Of a stretch of DNA of 64,000 bases, positions 13,601 through 28,600 are shown piece after piece; positions within the stretch are counted from its first letter, which is position 1, and each line of letters starts with the position of its first letter. This DNA is from DASPKX01 sp035627835. Its GTDB lineage: Bacteria > Verrucomicrobiota > Verrucomicrobiia > Limisphaerales > SXQI01. The stretch lies in assembly GCA_035627835.1 (NCBI GenBank), contig DASPKX010000025.1:1-64000 (forward strand). The letters run 5' to 3'. Below the pieces are notes generated by a model, which was not told the origin of the DNA, ran no database searches, and saw only the letters and a list, made by a program, of their open reading frames with translations. Both the position numbers and the translations under genes were made by a program.

Positions 13601-16600
13601 GGCTCCAGACGGTTCGTTGTGGTGGGGCTGATCTGGATGTAATCCGGCAGGTCGAGGAACTCGAACTGGAAGTCGTTGAGCGGAATTTCGCTCAGGTTTT
13701 CAATATTCAGCTCACCGTTGTAGCTGGACATTGGGAACATTCGGGTAGTGAGCTGCCCTTCGACAAAGCGCATGCCGATCAGTTGCAACGAATCGTCCAG
13801 AATATCCTCCTCGACGCCAGGGTGATCAGCAGCCAGGCGAACCTGCCCAGCTTCATTGGAGAGCGGTTGGAAGTTGGTTGCGAACTGGCCGTTGGCATCC
13901 GTGCGGACAGTGATGACGCGGCGGGTGCCTTTCACCAGCACGCGCACAGTCACGAGCGCAAATGGCGCCGGCTCTCCAGTGCCGCTCTTATAGGCGCGGC
14001 CACGCAGCGGAATCGTTGTTCCGCTCAAAGCGAGGCTGACGTCGGTCTCAACTTCAGCACGGTATGCGGGAGCAACAGTGACTGGCGTTGTCGCAACTAG
14101 CGTGTTGTTTCGTGAAGATCCCTCTGTGACCGAATCGTTCGAATCCGTCACAACCATCAGGTAATACTGGCCTGGTGTTGTTGGGAGCTGAACGCTGATG
14201 TTCTTCTCGTAGCTCGCGCCGACGGCGAGCGGAGTAACGCCGGAGTATGACCCCACAAACTGCGGGTTCGCGCCATTCGCTGAGCTGGAGATGTAAACGC
14301 GATCCACCCACGAATTCGTTGCAGGCGCAATGCCGTCATTGCTCACTTTGTAAGTGGCTTGAACGCTCGCGGCGGTCTCACCGGAAGCCACCGTTGAAAT
14401 CTGAATTGGACGGAGGTCTGGAAGGTCTATGTCCGACACATTGATAGCCCCCACGCCAGATGTGTAACCACCGGCGGCTGCCGTCACGCTGACGCGTTGA
14501 ATCCCATCTGGAGTTCCGTCTGGAACACCGGTGATAGTGAATCGTGCGCTTTGCGAGCCGTTCGGAATAGTGATCTGTGCTGGCACTGTCGCCTCGGAAA
14601 GGTCGCCGCTCGACAGTGTGACCACGAGATCTCCAGTTGGTGTTGTGTTGCGCGAAACGGTGCCCTCAGCAGAGCCGTTCTCAGAGAGCAGGTCGTTGTC
14701 GAAAGCCACTTTCAACGTCGGCCCGTCGTCATCGGTAATGTTCAACGTTGCGCTAGCGGAACCAGCCTGAATTGGCGTTTGGAAAAGACCGTCCGTGTAG
14801 AAGGCGGTGAGGGTGACGGAACGGTTCCCATCCACTTGATCATTGTTTGCCACACAAACGGGCACGGTTGCGGTCGTCTCGTTGGCTGGAATGGTGACGT
14901 GCTGCGGAACTGTTGCCGCGGAGGTGTTCGAGCTGTGCAGGACAATTCGAATCGCTTCTGGCGAGGCCTGCGGGCGAGCCACGATTGCTTCGGTGGCTGG
15001 ATTAGCCGCGCCTTCGGAGACAGTCGGATCCACCATGGTCAACGTGAGCGCTCCCAGGTCGTCATCAACAACTTCCACGGCGTGGGACACGGAAGCATAC
15101 CCATGCACGCTTGGAGTGATGGTCACTGGCGCGGTGCGGTTCGGGACGGTGTTGTCTACCACGCTCAGGAAGAAGTTCACCGTCGTCTGGCCTGCAGGAA
15201 TGGTGACGTTTGCGGGAACCGTCACGCGCGCTGGATCAGTGCTGACGAGGGCCACTGTAAGCGGTGAGCCAAGATTGGCGTTGCGGCGAAGCATAACCGT
15301 TGCGGCGTTCGCGCCCGCGTTTTCACTGACAGTGTCTGTGGTTATAAGAACATAAACCGTGGGCTGGTCGATATTCTTCACCAGCAACGCATGCGCGCCG
15401 GGCTGATACCCGCCTGCGCTCGCGCTGATGTTCACCGAAATGTCTGTGTCAGCGAACTGATCTTCGACCGCCCCGATTGGGAAAGTGACTGACGCAGCTC
15501 CAGCTGGAATGGTCACACTCGCCGGGACCGAGGCCTCGCTAGAGGCGCTGCTTGCCAGATTGACTACCAACGCGGAGGAGTCGCCTCCATTGCGAGTGAC
15601 AGTGCCGATGGCTGCTTGCGGGCCGCTGTTCTCCAGCACAACTGTGCGGGAGAGCGTCACCTGCAGCTGCAGCGGAATATTCAAGGTCGAGCTGCTGACG
15701 CTCACGTTGTTATCCTCATCCGATTCGAAGACGGCGTTATTGGCATCCGTGCGTATAACGATCGATTTGGCGCCGGCGCCGAAGCGGGGCAGTGTCACTG
15801 ATTGCGTGCGGATGAGGGAACTGTTTGCAGCCAGCGTGTTCGTGAAAGTAAATGTTGCGAGAAGCTCGTCGTTCCCGACGGTCGCATCGGACGAAAGGAA
15901 CACCTGCTCCGTCCAAACGCCTGAAGCGGCAGCGGCGCCACGGTTGGTGAGGGTCCAACGGAGTTGAACTGGCTCAGCAGATGCCGCGGCCCCTGGCGCG
16001 AGGATTTCGGAGACGAAGAGATCGGCGGCTGGAGCAAGCGTGGAGGTGGCTTGGATGCGGGCGATGTTATTCGCCTCCGCATCGAACCCGTTCTTGTGCT
16101 CAAACACTGAATTCTGAGAATCAGTGATCACCACCACTTCAAGCGTGCCGACGCCTGCATTTCCGTTCGGAAGAGTCACGGTGGCCTGCCGTGACAAGCC
16201 TGTGTTAGCGGCGATTGGAGCGGAGGCGGACACTTCGGCATTCACGAGGGTGTCGAGCAACACGGCTCCTGTGCTGTTATTCAGCACCCGAACGCGTTCA
16301 GAAAACGCCCCGGTAATTGCCGCGGAGCCGTTGTTGAAGCTGGTCCAGGTGATCGTCACCGCGGCCCCGGACACGGGTGATGTTGGAGAAATCTGCAGGT
16401 TCCTAACCTCCAGGTCGGGGTAGTTGCCGATGGTTGAGGTGACGTTTTGCGCGAAGAGGTTGTTCGCCTCACCGTTGGGGCTTTGCTCAGTCAGTTGGTT
16501 GTAGACATCAGCGATGATCCGCACCTGCAGGGAGCCGACTGCGGACGGTCCTTGCGGCAACTGAATACGGGCTTCGCGCGCGACGGAAGCCCCAGCGGCC

Positions 16601-19600
16601 AGCGGGCCACGCACGGCCGCATCGTACTGCACGAAGGCTTCGCCGAGCGCGACGCCTGCTGCAGCGTTGGTGACTTGGACGTAATCATACCAGGAGCTGG
16701 CAGTAGCGCCGTCCGCGATGTTGGTGTCGTTCCAGCGCACAACCAACTCTGATCCAGAAGTGATGGTGGCGGGCAGAATGGTGACATTCGCGATTGCCAG
16801 GTCTGGGGCTTTGATCGTCGTAAATGTCGACGTTGCGGAGATAGACTCGTTGCCTGCCTGGTCGCGGCTGCGAGCCCGGAATTGGTACGAAGCCTCCGGA
16901 TTAAGACCGGTCACGAGAACGCGGTGATTCGTGACCAGCGCAGCCGAGAACGGCGTCATGCGGCCAAATGAACCCGATGGGCCAAACTCAACCTGCGAAC
17001 TTGCCGGCTCGGTTGTGGTCCAGGTAATGACGGCATTCACGGACCCCGGGCTGCTCGCCAGCGCGGCAATCGTTGGGGCCACCGCATCGACAACGATGAG
17101 CGCGGCATTGGTTCCCCTCATCGCTGCGCCTTCGATGTCCACCGCGCCTGAAACGTGGAGCTGGTTCGTGCCATCCACTCCAGGAACAAATGTGATGAGT
17201 CGGCTGCGGAAGGTGTCGTTCGTCAGCCACAAACCGTCGCCTGCAACGATTGGGTTCGTCCCGCCACTCAGATTCGTCAGTGTCAGGACTGGAAACACAT
17301 TGGTGTCCATCGGGCGGTTGAACTGCAGCGTCAGGAAGAAGTTTGCGGTCGCGGGCACCGGATTCGGGATATTGCCGCGCACGTCCACCAGAGTTGGGAA
17401 AAGGCTGCGAGAACTATATTCAGCCACGAAGTTCATGGTGGTCGGATCTTCAGTGCGCACAATCAGGCTTAAGTTGCGGTTCGTGTCAGCCACCGCGCCA
17501 TTGAGGAGGTAACGTTTGAAGGTATAAATCGTCTCGTTGTTCGTGATGCTTAATGGGGCGCTTAAAGTGAGCGTGTCTCCATTCGTGTAAACGCCAGCCC
17601 CGCTGACGCTGGCCACGCCGGCAGGATCGCTGGCCGTTGTGACGGTGTGAACAAGGTTCGTCGCTTCGAACTCCGCAGTGAGGTCACGGTTCGTCACGAT
17701 GTTCAGCGAAAGTGTGGCCGCCGTGGAAAGCTCAGCATCGCCTTCCATCCAGCGGGTGAAGCGATAACCGAATTTCGCCTGCGCGCTCAGATTGGCCGTG
17801 GAGCCATAATTGTAGTTCCCCGCGCCGGTGATGATCCCGGAGTTGGCTGGCGCGGTGGTCACGGTCACTGGGAAGCTTGGCAAACGGAAGTTCGCCACAA
17901 GGTTACGGTTCGTGCGAATCGTGAAGGTGTAGGAAGCGTTCGCGCTTTGAACCAGGCCGTTTTCCGTCCAGTTAAAGAAAGCATATGGGAGCTGATCCTG
18001 TTTGGCCGCAGCCGTCACAGTCACAGAATCGCCATCCAGAAACTCCCCGGAGCCTGAGACAGTTCCCCCGGCGACAGGGCTCGCGGCCAGGTTCACCGCA
18101 AAACGCGCAAGAATGGTGAACTGCGTCTTAAAGGTGTTCGCCTCCGCGGCTGTGTGGCCAGCGACACTGTATTCGAAGAGCGCGTCCTCGCTGTCCGTCG
18201 TGACCGCCACTTCATAGACGCCGGGCGAGGTGGCGCTGACCGTTGTGGAGCGGTTTGTCACGCCGCCCGGATCGAGATTGGCGCTCAGAGCCAGCTCCTC
18301 ATTCAGGGCAATGGTTCCTGTGCGAGTGTTGCGCACGATAATGCGCTCCTTCGCGCCTGCGCCTGCTGTGAGGGAACCACGATTGGCGGTGACCCAGTTG
18401 ATTGTAAAATTGTTTGTGTCGAGAGTTGTCACGCTTAACCCCTCGACAACCAGGTCGGCATAGGGGGCGCGGGTGACGGTGAATGGCGCGGCGGATGCAG
18501 TCACATTGTCGCCTTCAAGGACGAACTCATTAACAGCGTTGCCAATGTCAGTCTGCACAATGACGTAGAAACTCCCCTGTATCCCGTGAGGCAACCTATT
18601 GGTGGTCGTGACAGTGTATGATGCGCCAGAAGCTAAACCAGTGGAGCGCAAGAATGAGCCGAAGGGCAAATCGTCAGCATCGCCAATAGTCGTGTTCAAC
18701 GAGAGCACGGCGCGATCGGTCCAACCAACCGCGGGAGCTGGGCTCGATCCTAGGTTTTGGACTACGTACGAGAAGCTGATTTCCTGGCCACTTTGGATAC
18801 CTGCAGATGAAGGACTGTTAACGCTAGTAATCTGAAGGTTGGGGAAGTCTACGCTTCCCGTAGGCACAGCCTGCACATCCAGAACATATGAATAGTTTAT
18901 CCCACTCTGGACTGAAGCACCGCGAACGACAGCGTAGTAGAGCCCGTCGTTGGTGATTCGGATTTCTGCGACCCCGTCGGAGGGCCGACCATTGCTCGTT
19001 TCGTGAGCAGGGCCGCCGTCCGCCTTGTAAAGGCTCACAATCGGGGACAACAGGGAACCTGACGGAAGCCTTGCGGACAAAAACACAGTCGACCCATTTG
19101 TCACGTGCCCTATAGCGATGTAGTCAAGGTCACCATTTTGGCGAATATAACCAGCAATTGCACCGAACTTGGTATCCCCACTCGCGGCCAGCGACAGCGT
19201 CGTGGCATTGGCAATGCTGTCATTCCCCTCTTCTTCGAAAGCAACAGGGGCAGCCACGGTTGCCAGGCGGAAGCGATATTCACCAAAGAAGTTGTCATAC
19301 GCGCGCACGCGCAGGCGATAAGTTCCGCCCACAGGAAGGGTCACCGACGCCTGGCCGAAGCCGTTGTCGCTTTCACTCACGATTTCAGAAAGGACGACCG
19401 AGCCATGTTCCGTTTCGATTTGCCAGCGGAGTTGGCTGTTCCCCTGGTTATTCAAGCTTTCGAAAGACAGGAGGAGTTGGTCGCCAGGGGTTGCAGCAAA
19501 AGTCCACCAATCCACGTCCGAGGCGCTGGAGAGATGGCCGCGGCCCTGCGCCGCCCGGTAACCGGGCAGTTGCTCAACGAGAACGAGGCTGGTGCCGTTG

Positions 19601-22600
19601 GTTGCCTGATCGTTGGAACGATTTTCCAACACGAACCCGGGGATCGGGCTGATGGTGAAGAACTGTTCGGCAGGGACGACTGCGTTCCCAAAGGTGTCGG
19701 TCAGGCCGGAGGCGCGGAAGCGATACGAGCCAGGCTGCAGCGGGCCATCGGTGACCTGCAAGCTCACGGTGAGCCCCGTGGTGTAGTTCGCGTTGCTTAC
19801 CGTGTAGAACTCATCGTCCGCAGTGTCGAATTGCGCGTCAGCGCCCGAGGCGCGGAGTTCGTACGAGCTGGAGCTGCGCACGGTCGCGGAGTCCATGTCC
19901 TCCGCAAAATAGAGCGTGAATCCATTGATCAGCTGCGTCGTGTTCCCGCCCAAAGCGGCGAGGGTATTCGAGACGATTGTCGGCGCAATTGAGTCGGTGG
20001 TGCGAACGTCCAGGATATACTGGGACGCAAGACCCTGGCCTGAGGTAAAGCCACGCAAGTCGCTGGACACCCAGACTGGATTGTTCGCGAGCAAGCCATT
20101 GTTCTGGCCGAGGGTGTCGGCAGCCACATTCCCCTGCCCTTCGTCAAACTTCCAGTAGCCGAGCAATCCTGCAGACGCTGGAGAAACGCCGTTCATTCCG
20201 GCAGCAATCTCGGCTTGCGTCAGCGCAATATTCCAAAGGCGGACTTCATCGATCGACCCATCAAATGCATACACAAGGTTGCCAGACTCGTCCTCAGCGC
20301 CGATGCGGAATGGGTGCGAGTCATAGCCGATGCTGACGGTCGCGCTGGAACTGGCAACAAGCTGGCCATCGATATACAGAGCGTGGGTGTTCGCATCATC
20401 GTCATAGGTGTAAGCGAGATGATGCCATTGGCTAAAGTTCGGCTGCCAATTGAAGGCAAGCATTGGGTTCGCAGAGCCATGGATGCCGCTGCTGGCGCGG
20501 AGCTGCCCATCCTGATGCCAGATAACAAATGAATTGTAGAAGCTGTTTCCAATGGTGCGGCCAAATGGAACTTTGAGGCCGCCCGTTGAGGCGAACTTCA
20601 CCCACCCTTCCATGGTCAGGTTGCGCGGGCGGAGTGCGGGAGCGTCTGGGATATCCACATAGGAGCCGCCGCTGAAGCGCAAGGCATTGTTCTGGCCACC
20701 ACCAAATGACAGAGCAGGACCGATCCCATCGGCGCGGACGCGCGCATAATAACTCGCGTTAACGCCCGCCGGAGCAGTGAACAGAAGGTTTGTGGTCGCG
20801 AGCGGCGCGTTCGTGAGCAAGGTTCCGTTTGCACCCAGAATCTCGATGACGTTTGCCAGGCTGCTCGTGCCTGGGCGGCGAAGTCCCAGGCGAACGGTAG
20901 TTCCCTCGCCGAGGTTCCCGAGGCTGAAAACATCCGCAGGATCGTCAAGGCCAAGGTAGCCGTGAACCGCTGCCACGCGGCTGTTCCCTTCCGCAAAGAA
21001 GGTTAGCGGATCCGCTTCAGCAATCGTTTCATTCTCCACTTGCTCAGCAAGCAGCGGTGGCGTCGCCACGCTGACGCGCATGCGGTATTCGCCGTAGTAA
21101 ACGTGGTTGTACGAGACCTGAACAGCAAAGGTCCCGCTCATCGGTGCGATGAACGGTTCAGATTCGCCGTGCCCATCGGATGTTGCGTAGAAGTAAGTGA
21201 TGCGGTCACCGTCAGGTTGATAAATCTGGTAGAGCAAGCCGCTGTTTGCCGGGGCGCCGGGGTTCTCGACGGCAACCGTGATTCGCTCACCAGCCTTGGC
21301 GGAGAAGCTCCACCAATCCACATCGTTTTGAGTGGAGAGATTGCCCCGTGCCCAACCATTTCGGAGGCCGCTGCCGACAGGATCAGCCGCCAAAGTCACA
21401 GAACCATTGCCCAGCATCATTCCCACCGAGTGACCCCAATAATTAGCGGTCGCAATGTCTTGAATCCCATCGGCATTGAAGTCGCCGACGGTCAAAGCAA
21501 TCGGATTGTTGCCGCTCGCGTACACTGCGGGGGAATAGAACGACCCATCGCCGCGTCCCAAAACGACCACAACTCGTGAGTTGCCATAGCTCGGCACGAG
21601 AAGGTCGGCGTTGCCGTCGCTATCCACATCCGCAGTCACTAATTGGTATGCGTCTGAAGTGCCCGCGGCGAAACTCGCTGCCGTCGCGAAGCCGCCACTG
21701 GCTTGCGCGAGGAACACACTGATCGTGTTCACCCCAGCGTTCATGGTCGCGATATCCTTTCGCCCGTCCTCGTTGAAGTCAGAGATCACGATGCCTCTGG
21801 GGGCGGACGGAGTGTTCAGTGTGCCGCCGGAGCTGAAAGAGCCGTCCCCGTTGCCGAGGAGGATCGTCACGGTGTCGGAATGCCAGTTGGCAACTGCCAA
21901 ATCCGCTTTCCCGTCCGCGTTGATGTCAGAGACCGCGAGAGCTGACGGGCCGTTGCCAGCCGCGACATATGACACTGCTGCAAAGGAACCATCTCCGTTG
22001 CCCAGCGCAATGCCGACATTGGCTGAGGAATAATTCGCGGTCGCAAGGTCAGGCTTCCCGTCGGAGTTGAAGTCAGCGATCACCACACCGCGAGGATTTG
22101 ACGACACCGGCACATGAGCCACCGCCTGGAAGGATCCATCACCGTTCCCCATGAGGAGGTGCACGGCCTGGCCGTGATAAGCAGCAAACGCAATGTCGAG
22201 GGCGCCATCTGCATCCAGATCCGCGACGGCAACGCTGATAACCCCTTGCCCGGCGGGATATGTTCCCGCGAGGTTGAAGGTGCCGTCGCCGTTGCCGAGG
22301 TAGATGCCCGCGTTATTCCACCCGTGATTGCCGAGAACGGCATCGAGTTTGCCGTCACCGTTGAAATCCGCGCTTGCGATGGCCCACGGGTTTTCACCCG
22401 ATGAAGCGGAGTTGCCAATAAACCTGAAGGATCCGTCGGAGACGCCGGTAACGGGCCCAAGTTTGATGGCGGTGGCCATGCTGTCGTTGGCGCCGAGTTC
22501 AAGCACGTAGCCGTCAACGCCAGCGACGACAAATTCGCGGACGTATGCTTCAAGCAAAGGCGAAGCAGCTTTGTCCTGCAGGTTAGTAGTTATCGTAAAC

Positions 22601-25600
22601 CGGTATTTGCCTGGGTGCAGCGGAGTGCTCGTGATGAAGAACGAGGCGTTCAGGCCGGTGGTGTATGCGCTTGGCGCTACATTATGCACGACATCATCAG
22701 CGTCACCGAAAATGCCGTTCACACCCGCCGAACGGAGTTCGTAGGTGGCCGGATCGACCACTGTTGAAGCCAGCATATCTTCGGAGAACCGAATCGAGAA
22801 TGACGGGTGAACAAAAATGTTCGTGGATCCTTCCGCAGGCAGGTTCACAGATATAATGCTCGGCGGAGTTGGATCGCCTAAATCGATAGAAACGAGGTAT
22901 TGGGCAAACAACCCGCGCGGCGCGGCGTCGGCCGGGCCTTGCGTAGTCCAACTGACCCCACCCGCCAAGGTGCCGTTGAAGCCGTTCGTGCTTAAATCAG
23001 CGACGGTTGTCCCGCTGCCTTCGGCGAACTTCCAGAGACCTTTAAGACCGGCTTCGCCACCGGTAAGGTCAGCGCTTGCATTCGCGACAATCTCTTCAGC
23101 CGTGAGTGGTCGCGACCAAATCCGAACGTCATCAATCAATCCGGGAAAATAGTTTCCGCAGCAGCTCTCGCCGCCGATCCATGTCCCACCAGCGTAAGGA
23201 GCCCAATCAGCGGCTACAGCGGCCGAAGCACGGAGTTGGCCATCGACATAGAGACGTGCTGTGGTTCCGTCAGAAGCAGCAGCGACATGATACCAGCGGT
23301 CCAGGTCGAAGTTGAAGCCGGCCGGCACAGTGGCATTGCAGGCGCCGCCAGCGGGGCGCACGTGCATAGCAAATTGCCGATCAAGAATTGCAATGCCCCA
23401 ATCCTGGCAGTTGCCCATCCCGCCCACGATCGTCCTCCGGCCGCTCACGTAGGCGGAAGGCCGCACCCACGCTTCTGCGCTCCAATTTTTACCGGCATTC
23501 CAATTTCCAACCGCAACCCGGCCACTGCCGCCGTCAAAGGAGAGGTAAGTGGAATCCTGTCCAGTGCGGGAAGGACCAGCGCGTGTGACGCGGAACTTGT
23601 AAGCGCCCTCCTGCCCATCCGGGATAATATACTGGGCGCTCAGCGAGCCTGGCGGGGTGGACGTAACAACCGTGTTCGCTCCATCGTAAATTTCAACCAC
23701 TGGAGCGATTCCGCTCAGCGCCGGACGTTTCAGCTCCAGAGTAATGGCTGTGCCTGCCGACAGGTTGCCAAGATTATAGAAATCACCGGAACTGTCCCAC
23801 GCGTCGAAGTACGCGAGCACCGACCCGCGCTGGTGGCCTGCCTGCAAGGTGAGCGTCGGGGTGTTGAGCTGGCTGACACCGTTGTTCGGCTCCGACTCGA
23901 GATTTGTCGGCGCTGGAGCAAGCGTCACGCGGAACCGGTATTCGCCCCCATAAGCTTCGTTGCGGCTTACGCGAATCGTGTAAGTCCCGTCCACCGGCAA
24001 AACCAGCCCGGTGTGTCCGACACCATAGCTGTCTGTGTAGAAGTAGGTGATCCGCTCCTGGTTTGGAGCGTAGATCTCGTAAAGAAGCGATGTGCTTTGG
24101 GGCACGCCAAGATTCTCAGAGGCAATTGCTAGACGCTCGCCAGCCTTGGCGCTGAAGCTCCAATAATCCTGGTCACCTGGAACCCCAAGGTTCCCGCGCG
24201 CGCTGCTGAGGCGCAGACCGGTAGCTGCATCCAGCGTGAGGTTGGCCGTTGGCTGGCCCAGCAGGATGCTCATGGAACCGCCCCAGTAATTAGCTGTCGC
24301 AACATCAAGGCGTCCGTCGTTATTCACATCACCCGCCGCAACGCTGATCGGATGCTGCGCGCCACCATTAACGTAGACTGGGAAGGTCGAGGCCGAGCTG
24401 AGCAAGCCATTGCCGAGACCGAAGAAGACATTCACATAGCTGTGCCCGTAATTGGCGACCAAAGCATCTGGTTTGGAGTCGCCGTTAACGTCCGCACTGA
24501 TCAGGTCATACGGATCAGATGTGCCAGCGGCAAAGCTGCCTTTGTTTGTGAGCGAGCCTGTTCCCAGGTTGATGAGATAGGTGATGGAATTCTGACCCGC
24601 ATTCAGGCTCAGCACATCCGGCCATGTGTCGGCGTTTAGATCGGCAATTGCCACAGACCGAGGTGTGCTCTGAACGTCGTAGAACACCGCGGGAGAGAAG
24701 GATCCATCGCCGTTGCCATTGAGCACAGCGACCTTGTGGCCTGACGCATTGGCAACGACCAGATCTGTCAAACCATCCTTATTCAAGTCACCCACGCTGA
24801 TTGCGTATGGCCCGTTGCCCGCTGGGAAATTAGTCGAGGGCGCAAAACTCCCATCGCCATTGCCAATTAACACCGAGACATTGCCTGATCCCTCATTGGC
24901 AGAGACCAGATCAGGAATCGTATCGGCGTTGAAATGGCCGATCGCTACGGAGCGCGGGTTGGAACCTGTGCTGAAATTTGTGAGCGGACCGAAAAGCCCG
25001 TTCCCTTCCCCGAGGCGGACGCTCAGAGCCGCGCTATAGTACGCGCTGACGACCACATCCTGCTTGTTGTCACCGTTGAGGTCGGCAATCGCCAGATCGA
25101 TCGGGCCAGACGCGGTGGAGTAATTCGTCAAGCGGGTGAAAGTCCCATCCCCGGCTCCCATCATGACGCTAAAGTTGTGGCTGTTGTGCGAACCCACAAT
25201 CGCGTCCAGGTTCGAATCGTTGTTCAAATGCGCAAGGCCGATGCCCCAAGGGTTGGAAGACTCCGTGCCTGTGGAGTTGCCCATTCTTAAGGTGCCGTCC
25301 GCAGCGGCTGTCACATTGGTGCCGAGCAACACCGCGGTGGCGAAACTGCCGTTCTCGCGCGTCTCAGGAATGAACCCATCCACACCCGCCACAACAAAGG
25401 TGCGGACGACCGGAGCAGCAAGTGAGTTGGAGAATCGGTCCTTGAGAGCGGTTGAAATCGTGAAGCGATAAGCGCCGGGAGCGAGCGGGTCCGTCAACAC
25501 TGTGAAGGAGCCGCTGAGACCGGAATATGCGTCAGGGCGAATGGCGTAAGGCTCATCGTCGCCCGTGTCGAACGAGCCGTCAGCGCCAGCGGAGACAAGG

Positions 25601-28600
25601 GTGTAATTTGTCCCTTCCATCACAGTCGCGGCAGTCATTTCCTCCGAGAACGAGATGGTGAATGAAGGTGAAACCAGGGTGTTCGTTGAGCCTTCTGAAG
25701 GGAGGGAAATGCCAGTGATACGGGGAGCGGTCGTGTCCGACAGTTCAATCGTGAGCGCGTACTGCGCGAACATGCCTGGATATACGATGTCCTTAGCCGG
25801 GATCCAACGAGTGTCACCACCGCGTGTGCCGGTGCGGCCTTGGGTCGAGCTGTCCGCTGCGGCCGAGCCTGTGCCTTCATCGAATTTCCAATAGCCAACC
25901 AAGCCTGGTTCTGTGCCAGCCAATGGCGCGCCCAGAGAGGTGCGAATCTCCTCCTCAGTCCGAGCAACATTCCAGACGCGCACTTCATCCAAGCCGCCGG
26001 CCCACCATTCCGTGTGGGAGGAATATTGCTGGCCAATCAGAAGGCCCTCACCAGCGGCAGGGTTTGGAATCGGGCTGTTTAAACGCGCGCGTAAAATGCC
26101 ATCCACATACAACGAGGTGTTGGTCCCCGTCTTCACGACCGCGAAATGGTGCCAACCGTGCCATGGATAAAGAACCCCAGTGTTGCCCCAACCGTCACCA
26201 GCGCGAATGTTGCCGCTCGAATCGTGGCCGAGGTAGAAGGCATTCCCTGCGGTGCCTTGCGCAACCATTTCCCGGTAACCGCCACCGATGCCATTGAAGG
26301 CCCACGCTTCCACCGTGAAATCTCCGCTGGAAGGGATAACCGGCGCGCCGATAGCCACATCGTCCCCGTTCCCATCAAGGTAAAGCGCGCTGTTGTTTTG
26401 TCCGCCAAACTCAGGGGCGGAAAGCGGCCACTGATGCGCCGCATGCGCCGTGCGAGCGTAGAACACACCTTCCTTCTCCAAGGGCACAGTGTAAGAGAGG
26501 TTCGTCTCACCAGGAGCGGTGTTCGTCACAGCAACCCCGGTCTTATCCACGATTTCCATGTAAGCAGGGAAACCGCTGTTGGCCGGCTGCCGCATGGAAA
26601 TATTCAATGTCGCTCCAACACCGAGATTCCCCACCCGGAAGTAATCGCCAGGACTGTCGCTCAGCGAGTGATACCCCCACACGCGCGCCACACCGGTCGA
26701 ACCATCGATGTCCAGCACGGGTGTGCCCGCTTCATTGATATTATTGTTGGCTAGCTTCTCCAACTCGTATGCGTTCGGAATCAGCGAGACCCTAAAACGA
26801 TATTCGCCGCGGTAGGCATGCCATTCCGCAACGCGGATGTAGTGAACACCCGACGCCGTCAGTGTGATTGGCGAGCTTTGGCCGTATCCTTCATTCGCAG
26901 GATTGAAGGAGGTGATTCGTGCTCCATCTGGCCCGTAAATTTCCCAATTTAGCCCGCTGCTCCAATTGAACGGGAAGCTCTCCACAGCCAGGTGCAAGCG
27001 ATCGCCCGCATTCGCGGTGAAGTGCCAATAATCCAGGTCGGCGCTCGATGAAATCGTTCCCCGCCCGCCACCCATGCGAACACCTGCAATAATTGCGTCT
27101 TCGGTGAGCGTCTCCGTCTCGCGACCCATGAGCAAGCTCAGGAACCCAGGGCTGCCGCCGTTATGCTGCGAGCTGATAATGTCCAGACGCGCGTCCCCAT
27201 TAATGTCCGCAACCGTCACTCCGATTGGGTTGCCGGTCAGGGTATAACCAGCCGAGCCTTCGAACGCGCCATTTCCTTTCCCAAGGAAAACATTAACGCG
27301 GCTGTTCCCGTAATTGGCGATGGCTATATCCAAACGGCCGTCATTATTAAAATCGGCGCTTGTGATGTCGTAAGGGTCGGACGTGTTTGCCAGGTAGCTC
27401 GTGGGTTCATGGAAGGTTCCGTCACCCCCGCCGAGCAGCACACTGAAGCTGTTCACGCCCGCGTTGATGGTGATGAGGTCAAGTTTGCCGTCCCCGTTGA
27501 AGTCACCCGCGGTCGCGGCGCGAGGGGAACTCTGGACTCCGAACAACCGATTGGTCGTGAAATCCCCCGCTCCATCGCCGAGGTACAGACGCACGTTGTG
27601 GTTGTTGACGTTCACCACAGCAAGGTCGGTTTTGTTGTCCTGGTTGAAGTCGCGCGCCACCGTCCAATGCGCCCCGGTTCCGACTGAAATGCTTTCGGCA
27701 GCCTGGAAGGAGCCATCACCATTGCCAAAGAAGATGACGACCCCACTGCTATGATTGGCGACCACGAGATCCAACTTGGAATCTGAATTGAAATCCGCCG
27801 CGGTGATGTGGCGAGGATTCGATCCTGAGCCATGGTGCGTCACGTTAAAGGTTCCATCAGTCTGCTGCAGGAGCACGCTGATGGTGCCGCCGCCGTTGTT
27901 GGCGCTGGCTACATCATTCCTTCCATCAGCGTTGAAATCCGCAACGACCACGGAGATTGCGTTAGCGCCAACTGGTATATTGGTGCGAAGCGTAAAGCCG
28001 CCGTTCCCGTTCCCGCTGTAAATGGTCACTGTCGATGCGTAATAGTTCGCAACAGCCGCATCCACATGCCCATCGCCATTCAGGTCTCCGTGGCTGATGC
28101 CCCAGGACCCACCTCCAGCCCCGGCGAACGAGCCGCCGAAAGTGAAAGAGCCGTCCGGGTTGCCGGAAACAGAAGAGCCAATCGACGTGGCGGTTTCGAA
28201 CGTTCCGTTTTGGCGGTTTTCCAAAACGAACCCTTGAACCGCTTGAACTTCAAATTCCCGAGTATAGTTCGCGCCCAACTCGTTGCCCGCGCGATCACGA
28301 AGATCGCCGCTGATCGTTAAACGGTATTTGCCTGGCTGCAGAGGGCCATCGATCACCCGCAGGTTCAGGTCGAGCCCGTTCAACGGGCCGGAGCTGCCCA
28401 GCGTGTAAAGCTGGTCGTCGCCCGTGCCGAACGTGGCGTCCAAACCAGCCGAGCGAAGCTCGAAAAGAGTTGGGGTTGCAATTTCCACAACCCCCCAGAA
28501 TGGGCCGGTTTCAGCGCGATCATTCCAGCCGCCACTATTCAGCAGTTCGGCAAAATCTTCGTTCCCTGAGTTGTTCGGCTCACCGTTGTTCCATGCTGTA